Positions 1-7,875 of a stretch of DNA of 64,000 bases are shown here, piece after piece. This DNA is from Nocardiopsis sp. JB363. GTDB lineage: Bacteria; Actinomycetota; Actinomycetes; Streptosporangiales; Streptosporangiaceae. The position numbers were made by a program, and so were the translations under genes. Numbering within the stretch: the first letter of the stretch is position 1; every line of letters starts with the position of its first letter. Under the pieces are notes generated by a model. The model searched no databases. It was given only the letters and a program-made list of their open reading frames with translations, and was not told the DNA's origin. Location of the stretch: the NCBI RefSeq assembly GCF_900143625.1, contig NZ_FRFF01000198.1:37828-101827 (forward strand), read 5' to 3'.

Positions 1-524
1 TCGCGCAGAACATCGGGCTGCTGGCCCTGACCGGTATCCGGAGCCGCTACGTGGTGGCCACCGGCGCGGTCATCCTCCTGCTGCTGGGCATGTTCCCGAT
101 CCTGGGCGGGGTCATGGCCGCCCTGCCGACCCCGGTCCTGGGAGGCGCGGGTCTGGTCCTGTTCGGCACCGTGGCCGCCAGCGGCGTCAAGACCCTGATC
201 AAGGTGGACTTCAACAACAACCTCAACCTGATCCTGGTGGCCACCTCCATCGGCGTGGCGATCATCCCGCTGGCCTACCCGACCTTCTACTCCTTCCTCC
301 CGGAGCCGGTCGAGATGATCGCGCACTCGGGCATCATCGGCGCGGCGATCATGTCGATCCTGTTGAACATCTGCTTCAACGTGATCGGCCGACCGCCCTG
401 CGACGAGCCCCCGGAGATCGACCGGGAGGACATCGGCAGCGCCGGTCCGGGCGAGGCCAAGTACTCCCACCACGCCGGGTTCGCCTACCGCGACGAGTCG
501 ACCGACCCGACCGAGAAGGCCTGA
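1..524 (+). CDS. NCS2-family nucleobase (xanthine/uracil-type) permease, C-terminal part
   Basis: The open frame enters from the left edge (first full codon at base 3) and encodes the last ~174 residues of a membrane transporter. The stretch QNIGLLALTGIRSRYV is typical of nucleobase:cation symporter-2 proteins such as XanQ, PbuX and UraA. It is followed by three or four hydrophobic segments (about bases 57-180, 220-290 and 320-390) and a charged cytoplasmic tail. The family imports xanthine, uric acid or uracil with protons across the plasma membrane. The allantoin genes just downstream make a purine or urate substrate likely, but that is inference. The start and substrate-determining helices lie outside the window. 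A hairpin follows the stop. Confidence 0.88.
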   Translation, partial: AQNIGLLALTGIRSRYVVATGAVILLLLGMFPILGGVMAALPTPVLGGAGLVLFGTVAASGVKTLIKVDFNNNLNLILVATSIGVAIIPLAYPTFYSFLPEPVEMIAHSGIIGAAIMSILLNICFNVIGRPPCDEPPEIDREDIGSAGPGEAKYSHHAGFAYRDESTDPTEKA

Positions 525-550
525 TCGAACCGGCCTGATCGACGACTGTC

Positions 551-585
551 CGGGGCGGGTGCGCGAATATCGTGCGCCCGCCCCG
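551..585 (+). terminator. Hairpin after the permease gene
   Basis: CGGGGCGGG (551-559) pairs with CCCGCCCCG (577-585). The stem continues inward through G.T pairs to a 7-base loop. There is no T-run. It lies 27 bases after the permease stop and ends just before the LysR ribosome binding site. Confidence 0.55.
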
Positions 586-610
586 ATTCCGTTCAGTGGA
601 GGTGAATGGT

Positions 611-1549
611 ATGCCTGTGAGGGTGACCGACTGGGACCTGCGCAAGCTCCGTGTACTCCGCACCCTCCACGAGCTCGGAACCGTCCGGGAGACCGCCGAG
701 GCACTGTCCATGACGCCCTCCGGCGTCTCCCAGCAACTGTCGTCGCTGTCCCGACAGGTGGGGGTGGCGCTGTTGGAGGCGCACGGGCGTCGCGTCCGGC
801 TGACCGACGCGGCCCACGTGCTGCTGCGCCACGCCGACGTGGTGCTGGCCCAGCTGGAGCGGGCCGAGGCCGAACTGGACGGGTTCGTCCGCGGTGAGGC
901 CGGGCGGGTTCGCGTGGGCGCGTTCGCCACCGCCATCCCGACCCTGGTGGTGCCCGCGCTGAGCACCCTGCGCCGCACCCACCCGCACCTGCGCACACGA
1001 GTGCACCAGGCCGAGGCCGCCGAGGTGTACGAACTGCTGGCCGCCGGGGAGGTCGACATCGGCCTGTCCCTGGCCGCCCAGATCCCCGGTGACCAGGACG
1101 GACGCTACGAACGGGGCGAGCTGCTGACCGACCCCCTGGACGTGGCGCTGCCCGCCGGGCACCGGTTGGCCGACGCCCCCGCGCCGCACCTGCGCGACCT
1201 GTCCGACGAACCGTGGATCTACGGTGCGGCGGGCCCTTGGCGCGACATCACGGTGGCCGCCTGCGCCCAGGCCGGTTTCGTGCCGGAGCAGGGGCACGTG
1301 GCCTCGGACTGGCGGGCCATCCTCGACATGGTGGCGGCCGGGTTGGGAGTGGCGCTCGTCCCGCGGCTGGCCGCGGCCGACGACGCTCCGGGGGTGGTGC
1401 TGCGGACCCCGCGCTCGGACCGGCCCCGCCGACACGTGGTGTGGGCGGTCCGCGCGGGTTCGGGCCGGCGTCCCCAGATCGACGCCGCCCTGCGCGCCCT
1501 CACCCAGGTCGCGGCCGACCTGCACAGCACAACCATTCAGTACAAGTGA
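611..1549 (+). CDS. LysR-family transcriptional regulator
   Basis: The product is 312 residues, normal for LysR regulators. The N-terminal winged helix-turn-helix spans about residues 5-65 (LRTLHELGTVRETAEALSMT, then PSGVSQQLSSL). The remainder fits the periplasmic-binding-like effector domain, with the usual ..GRVRVGAFATAIPTLV.. first strand. I place the start at ATG 611 because GGAGGTGA sits 7 bases upstream; the frame is open further up to 572. It lies between the nucleobase permease and the allantoin genes on the same strand, so it may sense a purine-related signal, but nothing in the sequence identifies the effector. Confidence 0.9.
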   Translation: MPVRVTDWDLRKLRVLRTLHELGTVRETAEALSMTPSGVSQQLSSLSRQVGVALLEAHGRRVRLTDAAHVLLRHADVVLAQLERAEAELDGFVRGEAGRVRVGAFATAIPTLVVPALSTLRRTHPHLRTRVHQAEAAEVYELLAAGEVDIGLSLAAQIPGDQDGRYERGELLTDPLDVALPAGHRLADAPAPHLRDLSDEPWIYGAAGPWRDITVAACAQAGFVPEQGHVASDWRAILDMVAAGLGVALVPRLAAADDAPGVVLRTPRSDRPRRHVVWAVRAGSGRRPQIDAALRALTQVAADLHSTTIQYK

Positions 1550-1584
1550 ACGTATAGATCAAAAACTTTCGCTGGAAGTTATCG

Positions 1585-1607
1585 GTTTCTCCTGCCAATC
1601 TGGAAAC
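1585..1607. promoter_or_regulatory. Inverted repeat in the allantoicase leader
   Basis: GTTTC (1585-1589) and GAAAC (1603-1607) are separated by 13 bases, 30 bases before the allantoicase start. AACTT...AAGTT just upstream (about 1564-1580) is a second small inverted repeat. Either could be a regulator site. They do not match the 15-base motif seen at allR and aceB. Confidence 0.3.
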
Positions 1608-1636
1608 GTCCCACCAATCGACGTGCCAGGAGAACC

Positions 1637-2764
1637 ATGAGCGGGGCCCAGCCCTTCGACCCTCGTGACTACAACGCCCGGCCCTACGGCGGAGGTGATC
1701 CCTACGCCGACTACAAGAAGACCAAGCTCGACTTCGCCGGCATGGTCGACCTCGCCGATCGGCGCCTGGGCGGCGGCGTGGTCGCGGCCAACGACGAGTT
1801 CTTCGCCCAGCGCGAGAACCTCCTGCGGCCCGAACCCGCCGTGTTCGACCCGCATGCCTTCGGGCACAAGGGCAAGGTCATGGACGGCTGGGAGACCCGC
1901 CGCCGCCGCGGCGTCAGCGCCGAACAGCCGCACCCCACCGCCGACGACCACGACTGGGCGCTCGTCCGCCTGGCCCTTCCCGGCGTCGTCCGCGCCCTGA
2001 ACATCGACACCGCGCACTTCCGGGGCAACCACCCCACCGAGGTGAGCGTGGAGGCCGCCCAGGTGGAGGGCACCCCCACCACCGAGGAGCTGCTGGCCGC
2101 CGACTGGACCGAGCTGGTGCCCCGCACCCCCGTGTACGGGCACGCCGCCAACGGCTTCGAGGTGACCTCGACCCGCCGCTGGACCCACCTGCGCCTCAAA
2201 CAGTTCCCCGACGGTGGTGTGGCCCGGCTGCGCGTGTACGGCGAGCCCGTCGCCGACCCCGCCTGGCTGGCCGCGCAGGGCGCGTTCGACGTGGCGGCGC
2301 TGCTCAACGGCGGCACCGTGGAGGACGCCTCGGACCGGTTCTACTCCCCGCCGGAGAACATCATCGCGCCGGGCCGTTCCCACAAGATGGACGACGGCTG
2401 GGAGAACCGGCGCCGCCGCGACACCGGCAACGACTGGGTGCGTTTCCGGCTGACCGCCCAGTCCACCGTGCGCGCCCTGGAGGTGGACACCGCCTACCTC
2501 AAGGGCAACGCGGCCGGATGGATCACCATCAAGGGCCGTGACGCCCACGGCGCCGACCCGGACGCCTGGTTCGAGATCGTCGGCCGGACCCGTCTGGAGC
2601 CCGACAGCCCGCACCGCTTCGTCCTGGATGCCCCGGTGACCGTGACCCACGTGCACGTCGACGCGTTCCCCGACGGCGGCATGGCGCGCCTGCACGTCTT
2701 CGGTTCCCTCACCGAGACCGGTGTGGCCGACCTGGAGTCCCAATGGAAGGCCACCCGCGGCTGA
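1637..2764 (+). CDS. alc: Allantoicase (allantoate amidinohydrolase, urea-releasing)
   Basis: The 375-residue product matches allantoicase along its whole length. It has the two tandem jelly-roll repeats of the family: the first holds KGKVMDGWETRRRR (about residue 83) and the second holds SHKMDDGWENRRRR (about residue 250). The repeats also share ..DTAHFRGNHP.. and ..DTAYLKGNAA... The enzyme splits allantoate to ureidoglycolate and urea in the cytosol, the step after allantoinase. Start ATG 1637 has AGGAG 6 bases upstream. It converges on the allantoinase gene, and the two share a strong terminator hairpin. Confidence 0.96.
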   Translation: MSGAQPFDPRDYNARPYGGGDPYADYKKTKLDFAGMVDLADRRLGGGVVAANDEFFAQRENLLRPEPAVFDPHAFGHKGKVMDGWETRRRRGVSAEQPHPTADDHDWALVRLALPGVVRALNIDTAHFRGNHPTEVSVEAAQVEGTPTTEELLAADWTELVPRTPVYGHAANGFEVTSTRRWTHLRLKQFPDGGVARLRVYGEPVADPAWLAAQGAFDVAALLNGGTVEDASDRFYSPPENIIAPGRSHKMDDGWENRRRRDTGNDWVRFRLTAQSTVRALEVDTAYLKGNAAGWITIKGRDAHGADPDAWFEIVGRTRLEPDSPHRFVLDAPVTVTHVHVDAFPDGGMARLHVFGSLTETGVADLESQWKATRG

Positions 2765-2784
2765 CCGCTCGGCCCCTCCGGCCA

Positions 2785-2817
2785 GAGAGGGCCCCACCGT
2801 CTCGGTGGGGCCCTCTC
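2785..2817. terminator. Bidirectional terminator between allantoicase and allantoinase
   Basis: A 15-bp perfect stem (2785-2799 with 2803-2817) closes on a 3-base loop. It sits between two converging stop codons and can serve both strands. Confidence 0.85.
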
Positions 2818-2835
2818 CGCTGTTCCGGGTCGGTC

Positions 2836-4182
2836 CTACCGGGTGATCATGTGCCCGTCGACGCTGTCCGCCGTGACCTCGGCGCCGCGCAGCAGCGTGC
2901 GGCGTACCCGGCCCTTGAGTTCGGCGCCGTCGTAGGCGCTGACCGGATTGCGGTGGGCCAGCTCGCCCACCGACACCCGGAAGGGTTCCTCCGGGGCGAA
3001 CACGGCCAGGTCGGCCTGGTTCCCCACGGCGATCGTGCCCTTGCCGCGGACCCCCGCCACGCGGGCGGGCCCGGCGGACATCCACCGCACGACGTCGGCC
3101 AGGGGCACCCCGCGACCGGCGGCCTCGGTCCACATGGCCGACAGACCCAACTGGAGCCCCGCGACGCCGCCCCAGGCGGTACCGAAGTCGCCGGTGTCCA
3201 GCTCCTTCAGGTCCGGCGTGCTGGGCGAGTGGTCGCTGACCACACAGTCGATCAGCCCGTCCTGGAGGGCCCGCCAGAGTAGGTCGCGGTTGGCGGAGTC
3301 CCGGATGGGCGGGCAGCACTTGTAGCTGGTGTCCCCCGCCGGGATCTCCTCGGCGGCCAGGGTCAGGTAGTGCGGGCAGCTCTCCACAGTGAGCGGCACG
3401 CCCTCCTGCTTGGCCTGAGCGATCAGGGGCAGCACGGAGGCACTGGACAGGTGCAGCACGTGCGCCCGCACCCCGGTTCGGCGGGCGGTGTCGACGACCA
3501 GGGCGATCGCCGCGTGCTCGGCTTCGTCGGGTCGCGAGGCCAGGAAGTCCGCGTACTCGCGTCCGGACGCGGCGGGCGCCGAGTCCAGCACGGTGGGGTC
3601 CTCCGCGTGCACGATCAGCAGGCCACCGAAGGCGTGGATGGCGCCGGCCGCCGTGTCCAGGTGTTCGGGGTCCAGGTGCCCGAACTCGTCCACCCCGGAG
3701 GGCGACAGGAACGACTTGAACCCGAACACCCCCTCCGCCCACAGGTCGGCGAGGGCGCCGATGGTGTCGGGGCCGGTGTTCTCGGGAACGGCTCCGCCCC
3801 AGAACCCCACGTCGACGGCGAGCTTGCCCTCGGCGGCCGCCTTCTTCGTCTTGAGGTGGTCGGTGGTGGTCGTGGGCGGCACGCTGTTGAGCGGCATGTC
3901 CACGAGGGTGGTCACCCCGCCCAGGGCGGCGGCGCGGGTGGCGCTCGCGAAGCCCTCCCACTCGGTGCGTCCGGGCTCGTTGACGTGCACGTGGCTGTCG
4001 ACCAGCCCGGGCAGTAGAACCTCGTCGTCGGCCAGGCGCAGCTCACGGCGGGCGTCGACGGCGACGTCGGTTCCGGAGAGGACGTCGATGATGCGTCCGT
4101 CGTCCACCACCACGGTGACGGGACGCTCCCCCTCGGGGGTGAGGGCGCGGTCGGCCCGCACCACGAGTTCGTGTTCGCTCAT
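2836..4182 (-). CDS. allB: Allantoinase
   Basis: This 448-residue amidohydrolase opens the hydantoin ring of allantoin to give allantoate. The metal-site motifs are visible in order: GLVDSHVHVNEPGR (HxH), FGFKSFL (the lysine carbamylated in this family), VHAED, LHLSS and SDHSPS (final aspartate). Start ATG 4182 follows the stop of the CitE-like gene by only two bases, and its ribosome site AGGAG lies over that stop. The two genes are therefore translationally linked in one operon read away from allR. Confidence 0.96.
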   Translation of the reverse strand: MSEHELVVRADRALTPEGERPVTVVVDDGRIIDVLSGTDVAVDARRELRLADDEVLLPGLVDSHVHVNEPGRTEWEGFASATRAAALGGVTTLVDMPLNSVPPTTTTDHLKTKKAAAEGKLAVDVGFWGGAVPENTGPDTIGALADLWAEGVFGFKSFLSPSGVDEFGHLDPEHLDTAAGAIHAFGGLLIVHAEDPTVLDSAPAASGREYADFLASRPDEAEHAAIALVVDTARRTGVRAHVLHLSSASVLPLIAQAKQEGVPLTVESCPHYLTLAAEEIPAGDTSYKCCPPIRDSANRDLLWRALQDGLIDCVVSDHSPSTPDLKELDTGDFGTAWGGVAGLQLGLSAMWTEAAGRGVPLADVVRWMSAGPARVAGVRGKGTIAVGNQADLAVFAPEEPFRVSVGELAHRNPVSAYDGAELKGRVRRTLLRGAEVTADSVDGHMITR

Positions 4183-4184
4183 GA

Positions 4185-5462
4185 CTACTCCTGTCCGACC
4201 CGGCGGGTGGCGAGGGCCTCGATGCCGGCGGCGTCGGTACCGCAGGCGTCGACGACCTCGGTCTCCTCCAACGCCCCGCAGCGCAGGCCACGGGCCAGGA
4301 CGGCGGCCAGGGCCTGGGCGGTGGCGGGTTCGTCCATGACGTTACCGCCGGCGTGGCCGAGGTAGGCCTGAAGGCGTGCGGCCGCGGGGGCGAAGGCCTC
4401 CCGGTAGAACGCGTAGGTGGCCAGGAAACGGATGGGCAGCTGGTGGGGGTGCAGGTCCCAGCCCTGGTAGTAGCCGCGCTCCAGGGAGCGCCGCACCAGC
4501 CCGGCGTGCAATCGCCACGCGGAGTGGACCTCTTCGGGGGTGCCGGTGGGCATGATGTTGCTGCCCCCGTCGGAGAGCCACACCCCGGTGCCCGCGGCGG
4601 CCACCTGCATCACGGACTTGGCGTGGTCGGCCACGGGGTGGGCCAGGCTCTGGTGCGCCGCGGTGATCCCGCAGGCCGCGCTGTAGTCGTAGGTGCCGTA
4701 GTGCAGGGCGGTGACGCGGCCCTGTCCGGCCTGGATCATCCGAGAGACCGCGACGGTGCCGTCGGGCAGCAGGATCGATTGGGGGGTCTCGATCTGCAAC
4801 TCGAAGCGGATCCGTCCCTCCGCCAGGTCGAGGTTCCGCTCCAGGCGTTCGCTCAGCCAGACCATCGCCTCGACCTGCTCCACCGAGGTGATCTTGGGCA
4901 GGGTGAGCACGAGGTTGTCCGGCAGGGAGCCGTGCTCCTCCAGGAGAGTGCCCAGGAACATGCCCAGGGTGCGCACCCCGCGGTGTCGGCCGGCGGCTTC
5001 CATGCCCTTCATCCGGATGCCGAAGTAGGGCGTGGCCTCCCCCTTCGCCAGGTCGGACGCGAAGGCGCGGGCGACCCTGAGCACGTCCCGGTCCTCGGCT
5101 TCCTCTCCGGGGCTGCCGTAGCCGTCCTCGAAGTCGGCGCGCAGGTCCTCGATGGGTTCGCGGGCGAGCTTGTCGCGGACCCGGGGCAGGGCGTCGGCGA
5201 CGGCGGCCTCACCGATGCCGGTGGCGGCGGCCAGGTCGGCGGCCTTCGGGGCGAACTCGTCGAGAGCGGCCAGGGCCTTGGCCCCCCAGTCGGCGGCCAG
5301 ACCCGCCCCGACCTTGTCGGCGGGGACGTAGACACTGTGGACCGGCTGGCGGCCGCCCTGGTCGCCCGGGTACTCGCGCTCCAGGCGGGCGTCGGCCTCG
5401 GCGAGTCGGGTGTCGAGTTCGGTGGCCAGGCCGCTCGGGCCGGGTGGGGTGTCACTCGCCAC
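4185..5462 (-). CDS. CitE/HpcH-like TIM-barrel C-C lyase of the allantoin operon (DUF6986-type)
   Basis: The 425-residue protein resembles the HpcH/HpaI - citrate lyase beta fold. It has DLRADFEDGYG (about residue 107), RFELQIETPQSIL (a metal-ligand glutamate, about residue 225) and LHYGTYDYSAACG (about residue 255). Proteins of this type are usually left as 'aldolase' or DUF6986. It is the first gene of the operon with allantoinase, so a step on glyoxylate or a ureide is plausible, but no reaction can be assigned from sequence. Start GTG 5462 has GGAGGAGG about 10 bases upstream. CitE-fold malyl-CoA or malate synthases are the closest functional analogues. Confidence 0.8.
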   Translation of the reverse strand: MASDTPPGPSGLATELDTRLAEADARLEREYPGDQGGRQPVHSVYVPADKVGAGLAADWGAKALAALDEFAPKAADLAAATGIGEAAVADALPRVRDKLAREPIEDLRADFEDGYGSPGEEAEDRDVLRVARAFASDLAKGEATPYFGIRMKGMEAAGRHRGVRTLGMFLGTLLEEHGSLPDNLVLTLPKITSVEQVEAMVWLSERLERNLDLAEGRIRFELQIETPQSILLPDGTVAVSRMIQAGQGRVTALHYGTYDYSAACGITAAHQSLAHPVADHAKSVMQVAAAGTGVWLSDGGSNIMPTGTPEEVHSAWRLHAGLVRRSLERGYYQGWDLHPHQLPIRFLATYAFYREAFAPAAARLQAYLGHAGGNVMDEPATAQALAAVLARGLRCGALEETEVVDACGTDAAGIEALATRRVGQE

Positions 5463-5517
5463 GTGGGGTGTCCTCCTCCGTCTGCGTCACCGGCCTCCAC
5501 TCGAAGGCCGGGTAAGT

Positions 5518-5532
5518 TTTCTACATGCGGAT
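5518..5532. promoter_or_regulatory. Candidate AllR/IclR operator 1
   Basis: TTTCTACATGCGGAT matches 10 of 15 positions of TTTCGTATTGCGGAA, found at the aceB start. It lies upstream of the CitE-like/allB operon, 21 bases (two helical turns) from candidate site 2. Confidence 0.4.
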
Positions 5533-5538
5533 ACTAAC

Positions 5539-5553
5539 TTTTGCTATTCGGAA
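5539..5553. promoter_or_regulatory. Candidate AllR/IclR operator 2
   Basis: TTTTGCTATTCGGAA shares both ends and 10 of 15 bases with the aceB site. Together with site 1 it sits in the divergent promoter region between the allB operon and allR. Confidence 0.4.
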
Positions 5554-5624
5554 GAACAAGGGCCGGCGGGCGGCGAAAAGCCACCGCGCCGGCCTTCTCT
5601 GAGCGACCAAGAGCGAAAAGCAGC

Positions 5625-5639
5625 TTTCGTATTGCAGAA
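5625..5639. promoter_or_regulatory. Candidate AllR/IclR operator 3 (autoregulatory)
   Basis: TTTCGTATTGCAGAA differs by one base from the site at the malate synthase start 35 kb away (40549-40563). It lies just before the possible GTG start of the regulator, a good position for autoregulation. Confidence 0.55.
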
Positions 5640-5706
5640 TGAGAGCGTGACCGTAGCGGCCCTCAGCATGGGAGCACGACCCTTGTCAGCCTCACAGACC
5701 CCCCAC

Positions 5707-6489
5707 ATGGACCAACCCCGCCCCGCCGCGGAGACGGCCCGCCGCTCCGGTGGCGTACAGTCCCTCGACCGTGCCTTCTCCCTGTTGGAGATCATGGCCG
5801 AGGCGGGCGGCGAGGCCTCCCTGAGTCAACTCGCCGACTCCTCCGGCCTTCCCCTGCCCACCATCCACCGCATCATCCGCACGCTGGTCGGCAACGGCTA
5901 CGTCCGCCAACTGCCCTCGCGCCGATACGCGCTGGGCCCCCGCCTGATCGGACTCGGCGACAAGGCCGCCCAGATGCTCGGTACCTGGGCCCGTCCCCAC
6001 CTGGCACAGCTCGTGGAGGACCTCGGCGAGACCGCCAACCTCGCCATGCTCGACGGCGACAAGGTCATCTACGTGGCACAGGTCCCCTCACCACACGCGA
6101 TGCGCATGTTCACCGAGGTGGGCCGCCGCGTCCTGCCGCACTCCGCCGGTGTCGGCAAGGCCTTGCTGTCCCAGCTGAGCGACGAGGACGCACTGGCCAC
6201 CGTGCGCCGCACCGGCATGCCGGCCGCCACCGAGCGCACCATCACCGACCCGGACGCCTTCCTGGCCGAACTCCACCGCATCCGCGAGAACGGCTACGCC
6301 ATCGACGACGGAGAACAGGAGATCGGTGTGCGCTGCGTGGCCGTCCCCGTCAAGGACGCCCCGTCCGGCATGGCGGTCTCCATCTCCGGCCCCGAAGCCC
6401 GCGTGAGCTGGGACTTCGTCGACCGCGCCGCCCCCATCGTGCGAAGCTCCGCCACCCTTCTGGCCACCGACCTCAACAATCAGGCCTGA
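5707..6489 (+). CDS. allR: IclR-family regulator, AllR type (allantoin/glyoxylate control)
   Basis: The product is an IclR regulator. It has a winged HTH (GGVQSLDRAFSLLEIM ... LSQLADSSGLPLPTIHRIIR) and a C-terminal effector domain with NLAMLDGDKVIYVAQVPS and EIGVRCVAVPV. The pattern and its place beside allantoinase match AllR, the repressor of allantoin genes in streptomycetes. I start at ATG 5707 (260 aa) because this leaves the short pre-HTH tail seen in relatives. GTG 5647 and ATG 5668 are also in frame, and none has a clear ribosome site. It is transcribed away from the CitE-like/allB operon, and three candidate operators lie between them. Confidence 0.88.
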   Translation: MDQPRPAAETARRSGGVQSLDRAFSLLEIMAEAGGEASLSQLADSSGLPLPTIHRIIRTLVGNGYVRQLPSRRYALGPRLIGLGDKAAQMLGTWARPHLAQLVEDLGETANLAMLDGDKVIYVAQVPSPHAMRMFTEVGRRVLPHSAGVGKALLSQLSDEDALATVRRTGMPAATERTITDPDAFLAELHRIRENGYAIDDGEQEIGVRCVAVPVKDAPSGMAVSISGPEARVSWDFVDRAAPIVRSSATLLATDLNNQA

Positions 6490-6496
6490 ACCGTCC

Positions 6497-6540
6497 ATGA
6501 CGAGGGGCCCTGACCGAAAGTGGTCAGGGCCCCTCGTCAT
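6497..6540. terminator. Bidirectional terminator between allR and era
   Basis: A perfect 19-bp stem (6497-6515 with 6522-6540) and GAAAGT loop lie between converging genes. Confidence 0.9.
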
Positions 6541-6552
6541 GCTCGCGGCAGG

Positions 6553-7521
6553 CTACGTCTGTTGGTCGAAGCCCAGCTTGCGCAGCTGTTTGGGGTCGCG
6601 CTGCCAGTCCTTGGCCACGCGCACCCGCAGGTCCAGGAAGACCCGCCGGCCCAGCAGACCCTCGATCTGCTTACGGGCCCGCGAACCCACGTCCCGTAGC
6701 CGCGTGCCCTTGGACCCGATCACGATCGCCTTCTGGCTGGACCGCTCCACGTACAAGGACGCGTAGATGTCCACCAGTTCCTTACCGGGCTTGGTGTTCT
6801 CGCGCTCGAACATCTCGTCCACGACCACCGCGATGGAGTGCGGCAGTTCGTCGCGCACGCCCTCCAAAGAGGCCTCGCGCACCAGTTCGGCCACGAGCAT
6901 CTCGTCGGGTTCGTCGGTGAGGTCGCCATCGGGGTACAGCGGCGGCCCCTCCGGCAGGTGCGAGCAGAGCACGTCGGCGGCGGTCTCCAGCTGGTAGCCG
7001 CTCCGACCGGACACCGGCACGATGTCGGCCCAGTCGCCCAGCTCGTTCACCGCCATCAGGTGCTCGCCGAGCGTGTTCTTGTCGACCAGGTCGGCCTTGG
7101 TCACCACCGCCACCACCGGGGTGTTGCGCTGCGCGGCCAACTCCTTGGCGATGTAGGTGTCGCCGCGACCGATCGGCTCGTTGGCCGGCAGACAGAACAC
7201 GATCACGTCCACCTCGACCAGCGTGGACCGCACCAGCGAGTCCAGCCGCTCCCCCAACAGGGTGCGGGGTTTGTGCAGACCTGGTGTGTCCACGATGATC
7301 AACTGTGCGTCGGGGCGGTGCACGATCCCGCGCACCGTCCGCCTCGTGGTCTGGGGACGGCTGCTGGTGATCGCCACCTTCTGCCCGACCAGCGCGTTCA
7401 TCAAGGTGGACTTGCCGACGTTCGGGCGGCCCACAAAACACGCGAAGCCGCTACGGAAACCCTCCGGATAAGAGGGCATCTCCAGCGGAACGCGGAGTTT
7501 TTCGAGGTCGAGGTCCTTCAT
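6553..7521 (-). CDS. era: GTPase Era (30S ribosome maturation)
   Basis: The 322-residue protein has the full GTPase set: G1 GRPNVGKST (about residue 33), G3 DTPGL, G4 TKAD. It ends in a KH RNA-binding domain with IVIGSKGTRLRDVGSRARK. Era binds the 3' end of 16S rRNA and helps assemble the small subunit. It is the last gene of a run read leftward with ybeY, the CorC-like gene and the deaminase-like gene. Start ATG 7521 has GAAGGA upstream. The order ybeY-corC-cdd-like-era is standard in actinobacteria. Confidence 0.97.
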   Translation of the reverse strand: MKDLDLEKLRVPLEMPSYPEGFRSGFACFVGRPNVGKSTLMNALVGQKVAITSSRPQTTRRTVRGIVHRPDAQLIIVDTPGLHKPRTLLGERLDSLVRSTLVEVDVIVFCLPANEPIGRGDTYIAKELAAQRNTPVVAVVTKADLVDKNTLGEHLMAVNELGDWADIVPVSGRSGYQLETAADVLCSHLPEGPPLYPDGDLTDEPDEMLVAELVREASLEGVRDELPHSIAVVVDEMFERENTKPGKELVDIYASLYVERSSQKAIVIGSKGTRLRDVGSRARKQIEGLLGRRVFLDLRVRVAKDWQRDPKQLRKLGFDQQT

Positions 7522-7530
7522 CAGTCCTTC

Positions 7531-7875
7531 TCAGCGCCGGGTGATGCTCGCGGGCACCCCGTCGGGGGCCGCGATCACCAACACCTGGGTCTTCAGGTCG
7601 TCCGCCACCGCGCGGTCGTCCTCGGTCAATTCCTCGGCCTCGGTGACGATTACCGCCGCCTCCAAGGCGGAGGCCTCGCTGGAGACCGCCGCGGCCACGG
7701 CGGCCTGGAGCGCGGACAGGCGCAGCGAGCGCAACGACACCGTGGTGGCCGCGTACGTGCGGCCCGTCTCATCGCGCACCGCGGCGCCCTCGGCGGTCGC
7801 GTTGCGTGCCCGGGAGGCGCGCGCGAGCGTGATGAGCTTGGCGTCCTCGGGGCCGAGCCCCGTCGTGTCCGTCAC
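7531..7875 (-). CDS. Cytidine-deaminase-like protein lacking the zinc site
   Basis: The 114-residue protein has the size and secondary pattern of a single-domain cytidine deaminase (..GRTYAATTVSLRSLRLSALQAAVAAAVSS..). Where active enzymes have (H/C)AE it reads SAL, and the PCxxC motif is absent, so zinc binding and deamination are not expected. The GTG start at 7875 overlaps the stop of the CorC-like gene (GTGA), showing tight coupling; era follows 9 bases downstream. It is commonly annotated 'cytidine deaminase' in actinobacteria. Its true role is unknown, and the era/ybeY neighbourhood hints at ribosome-linked work. Confidence 0.8.
   Translation of the reverse strand: MTDTTGLGPEDAKLITLARASRARNATAEGAAVRDETGRTYAATTVSLRSLRLSALQAAVAAAVSSEASALEAAVIVTEAEELTEDDRAVADDLKTQVLVIAAPDGVPASITRR

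Noticed and set aside
1550..1636. The AllR/aceB 15-base motif before allantoicase
   Set aside because: The best alignment matches only 7 of 15 positions, so I did not call a site there, even though control by AllR is plausible.
1559..3961. An 800-codon minus-strand open frame over allantoicase and allantoinase
   Set aside because: It is a shadow caused by high GC content; both true genes in that span have full family motifs in other frames.
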